A stretch of DNA of 64,000 nt from Lentimicrobiaceae bacterium (lineage in GTDB: Bacteria; Bacteroidota; Bacteroidia; Bacteroidales; F082). Both the position numbers and the translations under genes were made by a program. The notes beneath the pieces are model-generated. The model was not told the origin of the DNA and made no database searches. It worked only from the letters and a program-made list of their open reading frames with translations. The DNA lies in NCBI GenBank assembly GCA_015061365.1, contig SUWS01000001.1, forward strand, positions 84,541-148,540, in the 5' to 3' direction. Positions 51,812 to 61,100 of this stretch are shown here, piece after piece (within the stretch, counting starts at the first letter, position 1; the number at the start of each line of letters is the position of its first letter).

Positions 51812-53617
51812 ATGAAGAAACTCGTACTATCTGTATTATTACTTTCGTATTTCTTGCAGCAATTGTATTCTGAAAGCTTAGTAAATCTTGATACTATCAA
51901 CAATAGGGTTATAAAACTTTTTAAGCAAGAGAGCTATTTAGACTGCTATAATTTAGCTAAAGATTTGTATTCCTTGTCGAAAGATGCGAACGACACGATA
52001 TTAGTTTTTAACAGTTTGTATTATATGGGATTCTCTAACCAGCGGATGGGTAATATGGAGAAGGCTATCGATTATAATATGCGGGCTTACGAAGTGTCTC
52101 AGTCATTGCAGAGGTTAGACCTACAAAGTTCTATCTTGAATAATATCGGTAATGTATATATGGTGAACGATGAGGATAGTGTCGCTGCTGTTTATTTTGA
52201 GAAAAGTATAGAGATAGAGAAGAATTTGGGTGAATCAAGGAGGTCGCAGTTGGCGGTTCGATTAGGTAATGTCTCAACAGCTTATATGAAGTTGGGGCGT
52301 TGTGAAGATGCCATTTCTGCCGCTGAAGAAGGCTTGAGAATTGATAAGGAAATTGGTCGCCCGAATAAGATCGCTATCCGTCTGAATCAGTTGGGCGATG
52401 TATATATGGCGTGCGGTCGTCAGCAAGATGCGATACAATGCGAGAGAGAGGCTTATTCTTACTTTGAGAAGGCTGGAAGCAAATATGGAATGTCGATAGT
52501 CCTACATTCTTTAGGTGAGATGTATGAACAAGATAGCAATATTGATTCGTCTCTCTTTTATTTTCATAAATCATTGGAATGTGCGGAAATTATAGACAAC
52601 AAACTTTTGATACAGGAAATATCTAAGTCGTTGTACAATATATATAAAGACACTAATCCGCGACTAGCCATAGATTATTATGAGCAGTATGTGAATATCA
52701 AGGATTCCATCTTTAATGAAAAGAACCAAAAGATGTTAAATGACTTTCAAGTCAGATATAGCACACGAGAGAAAGACTTGGAAATAGAGCTGTACAAACG
52801 CGACAATCAATATCATGAGAATGTGCTTAGATTGACAATGTTGCTGATATTTCTACTAATAATCACAATTATTTTATTGATTAGGAACGGTCTCTCAAGA
52901 AAGAGAAGGAATGCTGTTTTGTTGGAACTTAACAATATCAAAAACAGGTCAATATCTGTTTTGTCGCACGACTTGAAGAATCCTGTCATCGCCCAGAAAA
53001 TGGTGTTGAATCATCTGTATGAAAATTATGATGAAATAAGTGACGACGATATGAAGATGTATATTGCGGCATTGACAGATTCTGTAAATTCTTTGGAAGA
53101 GCTGCTCGTCAATATGCTTGAGTGGACTAAGTTCGAGATGAAGAGGATGGAATATAAGCCGATAAATTTCGACATTAGAGATATTTGCTTCAACGAAGTT
53201 GTGCCTTTGTTCAATACCATAGCGCAGAAAAAGCAAATCACGATTAGAGAGTGCGATGTGAAGTTAGATAGCTATATTGTTTACTCCGACCTCAGGATGA
53301 TTTCCGCGGTGTTGAGAAATCTTATTAGTAACGCCTTGAAGTTCAGTTCTGATGGTAAAGAGGTGGTGATTTGTTTTGTAGACTTAGGCGATAAAATAAA
53401 GGTCGTTGTCAAAGATTGTGGTGTCGGGATTCCGGAGGATAAGGTAAAGTTGTTGTTGTCGGGTAAGTCGTTTACTACTTTGGGAACTAAAGGTGAGCAA
53501 GGTAGTGGTATAGGTATGGATCTAATAAACAAGATGCTGCATCAGTGTAATAGCGAATTGAATATCACGAGTGTAGTAGGCGAGGGTAGCGAATTTTCTT
53601 TTCTATTAAAAAAATAA
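51812..53617 (+). CDS. TPR-containing sensor histidine kinase
   Basis: 601 residues. Signal peptide (to about residue 20), periplasmic TPR repeats (about 30-330; IDYNMRAYEVSQSL, SSILNNIGNVYMV, IRLNQLGDVYMACG), one membrane segment (about 345-365), then HisKA with the phosphorylated His in SVLSHDLKNPVIAQ and HATPase with NLISNALKFSS, DCGVGIPEDK and GSGIGMDL. The following response regulator gene starts 3 bp after its stop, so they are cognate partners. The signal sensed by the TPR part is unknown. Confidence 0.93.
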   Translation: MKKLVLSVLLLSYFLQQLYSESLVNLDTINNRVIKLFKQESYLDCYNLAKDLYSLSKDANDTILVFNSLYYMGFSNQRMGNMEKAIDYNMRAYEVSQSLQRLDLQSSILNNIGNVYMVNDEDSVAAVYFEKSIEIEKNLGESRRSQLAVRLGNVSTAYMKLGRCEDAISAAEEGLRIDKEIGRPNKIAIRLNQLGDVYMACGRQQDAIQCEREAYSYFEKAGSKYGMSIVLHSLGEMYEQDSNIDSSLFYFHKSLECAEIIDNKLLIQEISKSLYNIYKDTNPRLAIDYYEQYVNIKDSIFNEKNQKMLNDFQVRYSTREKDLEIELYKRDNQYHENVLRLTMLLIFLLIITIILLIRNGLSRKRRNAVLLELNNIKNRSISVLSHDLKNPVIAQKMVLNHLYENYDEISDDDMKMYIAALTDSVNSLEELLVNMLEWTKFEMKRMEYKPINFDIRDICFNEVVPLFNTIAQKKQITIRECDVKLDSYIVYSDLRMISAVLRNLISNALKFSSDGKEVVICFVDLGDKIKVVVKDCGVGIPEDKVKLLLSGKSFTTLGTKGEQGSGIGMDLINKMLHQCNSELNITSVVGEGSEFSFLLKK

Positions 53618-53620
53618 ACG

Positions 53621-54262
53621 ATGATAAACGTAATTGTTGTTGACGATCATCCTTTGATGAGATTAGGTATAAAGTCATCTCTCTCGAAGTTCGCTGATGA
53701 AATTAAAGTTGTTGGTGAAGCCTCGACTGCCGATGAACTGTTTCAAGTTTTGCCTGACTTAGATGTCGATGTCATCTTGCTCGACATAAAGATGCCTGGA
53801 ATGCCGTGTGATGAAGCGGTGAAGAAACTGAAGTCGGAGTATGGTGATATTAAGGTGATAATAGTATCGTCAAATTATGAAGAGGAGACAATATTTCGAT
53901 TGGTCGAGTCTGGAATAGACGGTTTCGTTCCCAAGATGGCTAAGGTCGAAGAGATAAGAAACGCCATTTCTGAGGTCCATTTGGGAAGTAAATATTATGG
54001 CGTTGATGTGTCGAAGATTATCAAGGCGGTAAGTGATTCAAGGCGACTTCATTCTTTGTCTGTTTCTGATTTCAGCGACAGAGAGAAAGAGGTGATGCAG
54101 CTATGTTGTGACGGATTATTTTCAAAAGAAATAGCATCAAGACTTAACATCAGTCCTCGCACGGTAGAGATGCATAAGTCTAACATATTTAAAAAACTTG
54201 GTATCAATACTACTATAGAACTATTGAAATGGGCGATTAGTCATGGTGTGGTGAAAATTTAA
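53621..54262 (+). CDS. LuxR/NarL-type response regulator
   Basis: 213 residues. Receiver domain with VVDDHPLMRLG, phosphorylatable Asp 55 (DVILLDIKMPG) and Lys in DGFVPKMA. LuxR-type helix-turn-helix at about 145-205 (LSDREKEVMQLCCDGLFSKEIASRL, ISPRTVEMHKSNIFKKLG). It binds DNA as the output of the upstream TPR histidine kinase. Target genes are not evident; the next gene has its own promoter. Confidence 0.95.
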   Translation: MINVIVVDDHPLMRLGIKSSLSKFADEIKVVGEASTADELFQVLPDLDVDVILLDIKMPGMPCDEAVKKLKSEYGDIKVIIVSSNYEEETIFRLVESGIDGFVPKMAKVEEIRNAISEVHLGSKYYGVDVSKIIKAVSDSRRLHSLSVSDFSDREKEVMQLCCDGLFSKEIASRLNISPRTVEMHKSNIFKKLGINTTIELLKWAISHGVVKI

Positions 54263-54295
54263 TCCTTATCACTGTTGATTTAAATTAAAATTTTT

Positions 54296-54303
54296 TATAT
54301 TTG
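54296..54303 (+). promoter_or_regulatory. -7 box (TATATTTG) for the second AAA_14 ATPase gene
   Basis: TAnnTTTG, 44 bases before the ATG at 54348. Confidence 0.55.
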
Positions 54304-54347
54304 CGCTTTAGAAAAATGCAATTATTGCAAAAACCTAAAATGAAACT

Positions 54348-55604
54348 ATGGTAATTCAAAGACATAATTATTTGGAAAAATTAATAGCCCGTAAACATAA
54401 TAAACTGATTAAGGTAATTACTGGCATAAGAAGAAGTGGTAAATCGTTTCTTTTGTTCAATCTTTTCAAATCACACCTTGTATCTAATGGAGTGGATAAG
54501 TCTCATATAATTGAGATAGAGCTTGATGATAGAAAGAATAGGGCTTTAAGAGATCCTGATAATTGTTTGGAATTTGTAACTAAAAAGATAACTGACAATA
54601 AAATGTACTATCTTTTTATTGATGAAGTTCAATATATGTCGGAGTTTGAGGATGTATTAAATAGTTTTCTACACATTGATAACTTGGATACATATGTTAC
54701 AGGAAGTAATTCCAAGTTTCTGTCGTCAGACATTATTACAGAATTCAGAGGTCGTAGTGATGAGATTTATGTTCGTCCATTAAGTTTTGCGGAATATTGT
54801 TCTGTATATCCAGAAATGCAATGGGAAGATGCATGGAACCAGTATTATACATACGGAGGTTTGCCATATACGGTATTGTTAAACAGTGAAGAAGATAAAT
54901 CGAATTATCTCAAAAGATTATTTGAGGAGGTGTATTTGAAGGATATAATAGAGCGGAATAAAATCACTCATGATTTGCAGATGAAGATGTTGCTTGATAT
55001 TATCTCATCAAATATAGGTTCATTGACAAATCCGCAAAAATTAGAAAATACGTTTAAAAGTGTTGGTAAGACTACATTATCTGCAGTCACGATAAAACAA
55101 TATTTGGATTATTTCATAGATGCTTTTATGGTAGAAAAAGCGGAACGTTACGATATTAAAGGTAGAAAATATATCTCTACTCCACAGAAATATTATTTCA
55201 CTGATATAGGGTTACGTAATGCTCGACTTAATTTCCGTCAACAAGAAGAGAATCATATTATGGAAAATGTCATATATAATGAATTAAGATTAAGAGGTTT
55301 TTCTGTTGATGTTGGAATAGTGGAAATCAACGAGAGACAAGATGACGGTAAATATGTTCGTAAACAGATTGAAATAGATTTCGTGGCAAACAAAGGTAGC
55401 CGGCGATATTACATACAATCAGCTTTTGCGTTGCCAGATGATGAAAAAATAAGACAGGAAGAACGCCCTCTAATTAATGTCTCAGATTCATTCAAGAAAA
55501 TAGTCGTTGTTAAAGACAATATATTATTAAGACGCAATGAGGATGGAATAACTACAATGGGATTAAAACAATTCCTGCTTGATTCAAATAGTCTTGATCT
55601 TTGA
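54348..55604 (+). CDS. AAA_14/DUF4143 family ATPase (second copy)
   Basis: 418 residues with the same layout as the gene at 44091: Walker A GIRRSGKSFLLF, Walker B FIDEVQYMSEFEDVL, VTGSNSKFLSSDIITEFRGRS, then DUF4143 with QKYYFTDIGLRNARLNF and IEIDFVANKGSRRYYIQSA, a nuclease-like pattern. The two proteins share motifs but not high overall identity, so they are different subfamilies rather than a recent duplication. The function of the family is unknown; no linked gene gives a clue. Confidence 0.9.
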   Translation: MVIQRHNYLEKLIARKHNKLIKVITGIRRSGKSFLLFNLFKSHLVSNGVDKSHIIEIELDDRKNRALRDPDNCLEFVTKKITDNKMYYLFIDEVQYMSEFEDVLNSFLHIDNLDTYVTGSNSKFLSSDIITEFRGRSDEIYVRPLSFAEYCSVYPEMQWEDAWNQYYTYGGLPYTVLLNSEEDKSNYLKRLFEEVYLKDIIERNKITHDLQMKMLLDIISSNIGSLTNPQKLENTFKSVGKTTLSAVTIKQYLDYFIDAFMVEKAERYDIKGRKYISTPQKYYFTDIGLRNARLNFRQQEENHIMENVIYNELRLRGFSVDVGIVEINERQDDGKYVRKQIEIDFVANKGSRRYYIQSAFALPDDEKIRQEERPLINVSDSFKKIVVVKDNILLRRNEDGITTMGLKQFLLDSNSLDL

Positions 55605-55762
55605 CTATCTACTGAAGTTTAAAGTACTGTTGCCTGCATTTTTCTTTAGGATTTTTAATGGATGTCTGTATAATGTATTCATCTTAATATACGTAAAATT
55701 ACGTATTGACTCTACTTTTCTCATAATATAAATTTGTACGTTAAAACGTGAATTGGATTATT

Positions 55763-58009
55763 ATGAGAAAATTTTACTTTGTAACAAAAAATCTGCTATT
55801 AGTTCTGTTTTTACAATTTGTTGTAAGTCAAGATTTATATGCTCAAAAAGATTCGTTCTTTACTTATAATAATAACGAACATTACAGAGATGTAGATGAT
55901 ATTACGGCTCCGGGCTTGCCTCGCACACATGGTATTACTGATAATTATCAGTCGCCGGCTCCTCTTGGAAACGGATTGTTAGTCTTGTCATTGTTAGGTG
56001 CCGGATATCTCGTAAAGAAGTCTCGCAAAAATAGAAATAAAAAGAACAATATAAAGATTATTTTTTGGGGAATAATGATTCTGGGTCTTGGCTTTTCAAC
56101 TGAGGCTCAGAATTTTTATTTTCCAAAACCAGCGGATAATTTCGACGGAAATAATATGACGGTTTATGGTCAGCTTAAAATTGACGGTGAGTTTGCAGAT
56201 GAAAATATCGAGATTGGAGCGTTCTGTGGTGATGATGTCAGAGGCAGAGCTATGGTGATGAAAAATGATGACGTCTATCTTTTCTTTCTGACAGTATTTG
56301 GCAATACAAACGACGTGATAGATCTTAAGTTTTACGACCATAGTGTAGGAACAGAGTTGAATGTAAGCGGTGATTATTACATTACTTTCTCACCTGAAAG
56401 TATAAATCTTAATGCAGGTGTCGTTAATTATCATACAATAAGATATAAATTCATCGGAAATGACGAAGATTGGAACAAGGTCTCTAATTGGCAGCTCGTC
56501 TGTGATTCGTGGGCTGAACCTCAGAACGCTACCCAACTTCCGTCGTCAAATCCTAAGATGATTGACGATATTATCGTGGCTGCAAATCTCGACGCGACAT
56601 CAGATTATATTGTTAAAGACGTTGAAATAATTAGTGAAAAAGTCTTGACAATAGCACCTTCTGCATCTCTCGAAATAATTGGCGACATTACAAATGATGA
56701 TGTAAATGCTTTGGTGGTCGATTCCGATATTAATGGAACCGGCTCTCTGATTCATAATGATGATAACGTAGTCGCTAAAGTGAACTGCCATATAGATAAC
56801 AGCAGCGTCACGAGAAACTGGAACGCCGACTGGCATTTCATCTCTTCTCCTGTAGCAAATCAGACGATAGAGAGTTTTATCCCGACAGAAGAAAATTACG
56901 ACTTCTATTCTTGGTCGGAATTTAACTCTACATGGTATAATCAGAAGAAAGATGATTCTCAAACTAATGAGTTTTACACTGATAACGGATTGAATTTCAA
57001 TATAGGCAGAGGGTATCTCGTGGCATACGAAAACGAAGGTTATAGAAAATTCTCCGGGACTTTGAATAATGGTGATGTGACTTTCCCTCTTTCTTGCAGC
57101 ACCGACGGAGAATATGTTGTTGAAAGATTTACAGGTTTCAATCTTGTAGGAAATCCTTATCCGAGTTATATCGACTGGGAAGCAGAAGGCTGGACACGCG
57201 ATATGCTTGAACTTCAGACGATATGGATTTACGACGATGACGTGAATAACTACATCACATACACACTCGGTGGCGTGGCGACAAACGGAGGTTCACAATA
57301 TATCGCTCCTTGTCAAGGTTTCTTCGTGAAAGCTGCTTCTGCCGGTAATATAGTGATGACCAATGATATTAGAACCAAATCAAAATCTTCCTTCAGAAAA
57401 GTCAATGACGAAAATATCTTCAAGGTAAGAGTCAATGGAGCTTCGGGACAAGATGAGATTGCGGTGGTGAAAGGCGATAATGACGATGTTTTCAAGATGT
57501 TCAGTTTAAATGAATATGCACCGTCTCTATATATTAATAAAGGTGTAGGTAGTTACAGCGTGGTTTACATCGATGACGAGGAGTCGTTGCCTTTGAATTT
57601 TGAGGGCGGTTTCGCAGAATATACTATCTCCTTGAGTGAATGTGGAGATTCTTTTGATGCTATTATTCTCGAAGATAAACTGACGGGAGAGAAAGTAAAT
57701 CTTCAGACAGAATCATATACATTCATCCATTCCGGAGATAGCAATGCGGAACGTTTTGTGTTAAAGATAGCTCAAAGCTCACAGCCCGAAGCTCAAAGCA
57801 ATTTCGCATATATAAATAATGGTGAGATAATCATTAACGATATAAACGGCGATGCGCAGATTGAAATTTACGATCTGATGGGACGTCGCGTTTATGAAAA
57901 TGCAGATGCTGTAAGTAATGTTTCTACATACGGATTCAGCTCAGGCATATATATCATCCGTAAGATTGATGATAAAGGAATTAAAACACAAAAGATAGTT
58001 ATTGAATAA
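55763..58009 (+). CDS. T9SS cargo protein fused to an APLGNG-type small protein
   Basis: 748 residues. The first 95 are a complete homologue of the 86-residue protein at 32637: signal peptide, DSFFTYN, LPRTHG, SPAPLGNG, hydrophobic stretch, basic end (KKSRKNRNKK). Directly after comes a second signal-like hydrophobic segment (IIFWGIMILGLGFSTEAQ), then a beta-rich body (GQLKIDGEFADENIEIGAF, GFNLVGNPYPSYIDW) and a type A T9SS tail (AQIEIYDLMGRRVYE to GIKTQKIVIE) close to that of the BspA-like protein. It looks like two genes joined by loss of a stop. ATG near 56071 could start the second part alone. Confidence 0.82.
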   Translation: MRKFYFVTKNLLLVLFLQFVVSQDLYAQKDSFFTYNNNEHYRDVDDITAPGLPRTHGITDNYQSPAPLGNGLLVLSLLGAGYLVKKSRKNRNKKNNIKIIFWGIMILGLGFSTEAQNFYFPKPADNFDGNNMTVYGQLKIDGEFADENIEIGAFCGDDVRGRAMVMKNDDVYLFFLTVFGNTNDVIDLKFYDHSVGTELNVSGDYYITFSPESINLNAGVVNYHTIRYKFIGNDEDWNKVSNWQLVCDSWAEPQNATQLPSSNPKMIDDIIVAANLDATSDYIVKDVEIISEKVLTIAPSASLEIIGDITNDDVNALVVDSDINGTGSLIHNDDNVVAKVNCHIDNSSVTRNWNADWHFISSPVANQTIESFIPTEENYDFYSWSEFNSTWYNQKKDDSQTNEFYTDNGLNFNIGRGYLVAYENEGYRKFSGTLNNGDVTFPLSCSTDGEYVVERFTGFNLVGNPYPSYIDWEAEGWTRDMLELQTIWIYDDDVNNYITYTLGGVATNGGSQYIAPCQGFFVKAASAGNIVMTNDIRTKSKSSFRKVNDENIFKVRVNGASGQDEIAVVKGDNDDVFKMFSLNEYAPSLYINKGVGSYSVVYIDDEESLPLNFEGGFAEYTISLSECGDSFDAIILEDKLTGEKVNLQTESYTFIHSGDSNAERFVLKIAQSSQPEAQSNFAYINNGEIIINDINGDAQIEIYDLMGRRVYENADAVSNVSTYGFSSGIYIIRKIDDKGIKTQKIVIE
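57769..57799. repeat. In-frame heptamer array before the T9SS tail
   Basis: AGCTCAA, AGCTCAC, AGCCCGA, AGCTCAA in tandem. It encodes the linker AQSSQPEAQS just before the sorting domain. Confidence 0.75.
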
Positions 58010-58010
58010 A

Positions 58011-58090
58011 TGCTTTGAGCAATGAGCCATGAGCCATGAGAATTGAACTTTTTTTTGCTCGCAGCTCATAGCCCGTAGCCCATAGCCAAA
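58011..58090. repeat. Two opposed heptamer arrays around a T run
   Basis: ATGAGCC units on the left and the roughly complementary CATAGCC units on the right can form an imperfect hairpin between the two large exported-protein genes. Confidence 0.65.
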
Positions 58091-58101
58091 ACATAAAGCT
58101 T

Positions 58102-61100
58102 ATGAAAAGAATTTTACTATTAGCGCTAAGTTTGGTTTTAATAACAACGGCTAATCTTAAATCACAGAATGTTAATCCTAATACAGAGATTATAATAGGA
58201 GAGGGGACAAATACGACTACCTCGTTGCCTATCAACACTAATTATAGATATAATTATTCGCAACAGTTATATCTTGCTTCGGAGATGGGCGGCAGATCTG
58301 TCATTGACAAGATATATCTGCAGTATATGTCTGCTGAAACCACGAGGACTATAGATATTTACATGGGGAATACTGATAAGACATCATTTTCATCAGGTTC
58401 TGACCATGTCTCATTGGAGGATATGTCGTTGGTATTTAGCGGCACTATCACATTTAATAACTCTTCCGAATGGTTTGAGATAATACTCGATACTCCTTTT
58501 GTTTATGACGGAGTATCAAGTCTGGTTATAGCCTTTGATGACAATACTGGATCTTATACATCATCTTATGCGTTTAAATATCATGATAATTCAAATTATT
58601 GCAGTTTGTATTATACTTCTGATAATACTAATTCAAATCCTGCTTCTCCTGAAAATGGTCAATATACCAAACATCGCAATAACATTAAGTTATCGAATGA
58701 GGCTAATACATTGGATTATTGTTTCCCTCCAATTGTTACAATTACGGAAGTTCAAGCAATGCAGATTACATTTACATACGAAGTCGATGATGAGAATGCG
58801 GACTTGATTTTTGAATACAAGAGAAAGACAGATGATGTTTATACATTGATAGAAAATGTAACATCAAGTCCTTTTACCTTGATAGGATTAGTTCCTGCGA
58901 TGGAATATGAAATAAGAGCAAAGACTTTATGCAGCGATGAAACGGAAAGTGTGTATATAAAGAAATCTTTCGCTACGCCGTCTGTCAATCTTCCTATCAT
59001 TTATGTCGATGCTGATGCCGACGGCTTGAGAGACGGTTCTTCTTGGGAGAACGCTCTTGATGACTTAAACTCTGCTCTTTTTATGGCGGATATGATAAAA
59101 CAAGACCATGAAGTTTATCCTGATATCTGGGTGGCAGCGGGAACATATTACGGTGACGGCACTTCGACAAACGCTTTCAGAATGGCGGAAGGCGTTAACG
59201 TTTATGGCGGCTTTGCTGGAACAGAGACCACATTGGAACAGAGAGACTATGAAGCCAATGTCACTATATTAGACGGACAAGGCTCACAGAGAGTGTTATA
59301 TCAGGATAAGGTCTATACGGAATCTACCGCTACGATATGGGACGGCATCACGATTCAGAACGGTGGCGGAGCATATAACGGAGCGGGAGCTTATATTCAG
59401 GAATATGGAACTTTAAGAAACTGTGTTATAAAAAATAACGGCAGAGAGTTTACGTCGTCGGGAAATGTCTATGGTGGCGGTGTTTACCTCGTTGGCGGAA
59501 GATTGGAACAATGTAAGATACACGACAACCTCCTCAAGAATACAAGCGGGAATCATAACTACGGAGCAGGTGTATATATGACAAACGGTTATATAACAGA
59601 TTGCGAGATTTATAATAACGAAGTTCATAACACATATTCTCCTCCGTATGCTAACTGCGCAGGCGTTTATGTCGATAACAACAGTAGTACGAAAAAGGCG
59701 GTGATAGAAAACTGTTACGTTCACGACAACTATAGTCACAGCAATGCTGGCGGTATGTATTTAGATGGTTATAATAGTAGTAATCATGTGGAGGTCATAA
59801 ATTGTAGGATAGAGAATAATGAAGCGGGACAATCTGCTGGCGGTGTATATGCAAGTTCATACGTAACACTCGTTGGATGTAATATTTCCAATAACACGAG
59901 TAAAGATTATGGATCCGGCTTGTATATGTCAAATTATGTAAATGTCATCAATTGTAATATCGTTAACAACAAGATGACGAATACTAATTATAATGGCACA
60001 GGTATTTATGGTTCTTCATACGCAAATATTTACAATACTGTAATTTGGGGCAACAAGAAGGGTGATATTCCAGATAATGTTTATTTCAGCGGCAACACCA
60101 ATGTCGTCGTCTCTCATTCAGCTATAGAAGGTGGTTATACAGGAATTGGCAATATCAATCTTTTTTCGTCAAATACAGGTGACGGAATACATCCTAAGTT
60201 CGTGAATCCTACAGAAGGTGCGGGAAAGGATTATTACAATGGCGACTGGAGTTTGCAGGAAGGTTCCGCATTAATTAATAAAGCTGTAATAGAAGGATTA
60301 CCGATTACACTTACAGAAACTGATATTGCAGGCAACGTCCGTGTTCAGAAAGGTAAAGTCGATATTGGAGCTATAGAGTCGTCATACGAGAGTACGATGG
60401 AGATAGCTCCAGATGCTAACGATATAATATATGTTACTGAAAGCGGAGCTGGATTTATGGACGGTTCTTCATGGGAAAACGCTACACCTTATTTAAGTAT
60501 GGCTTTGTCGGAAGCGAGTGTGATGAATCCATTACCAGAAATATGGGTGGCAGCTGGAACATATTACGGCGACGGCACTTCGACAAACGCTTTCAGAATG
60601 GCGGAAGGTGTTAACGTTTATGGCGGCTTTGCTGGAACGGAGACAAGTCTGCAACAAAGAGATTATGAAACCAACATTACGATTCTTGACGGACAAGGCT
60701 CACAGAGAGTGTTATATCAGGATAAGGTCTATACGGAATCTACCGCAACGGTATGGGACGGCATCACGATTCAGAACGGTGGAGGAGCATATAGTGGTGT
60801 CGGTGCATATATCCGTCAGTATGCCACATTGAGGAATTGTAAGATAACGAACAACGGCAGGGAAATCAAGACATCGGACAGAATATATGGCGGTGGTGTA
60901 TATATTGATGGCGGTACGTTGGATTATTGTGAGGTCTTTGGAAATCTCATCAAAAACACGACAACTGGTTATACATACGGTGGCGGTGTTTATATGACAA
61001 ATGGATATATCACAAATTGCGAAATATACGAAAACGAGATACGTAACACTTATTCAACGTCGTATGCTACAACAGCCGGTGTTCATGTCGATAACAATAG

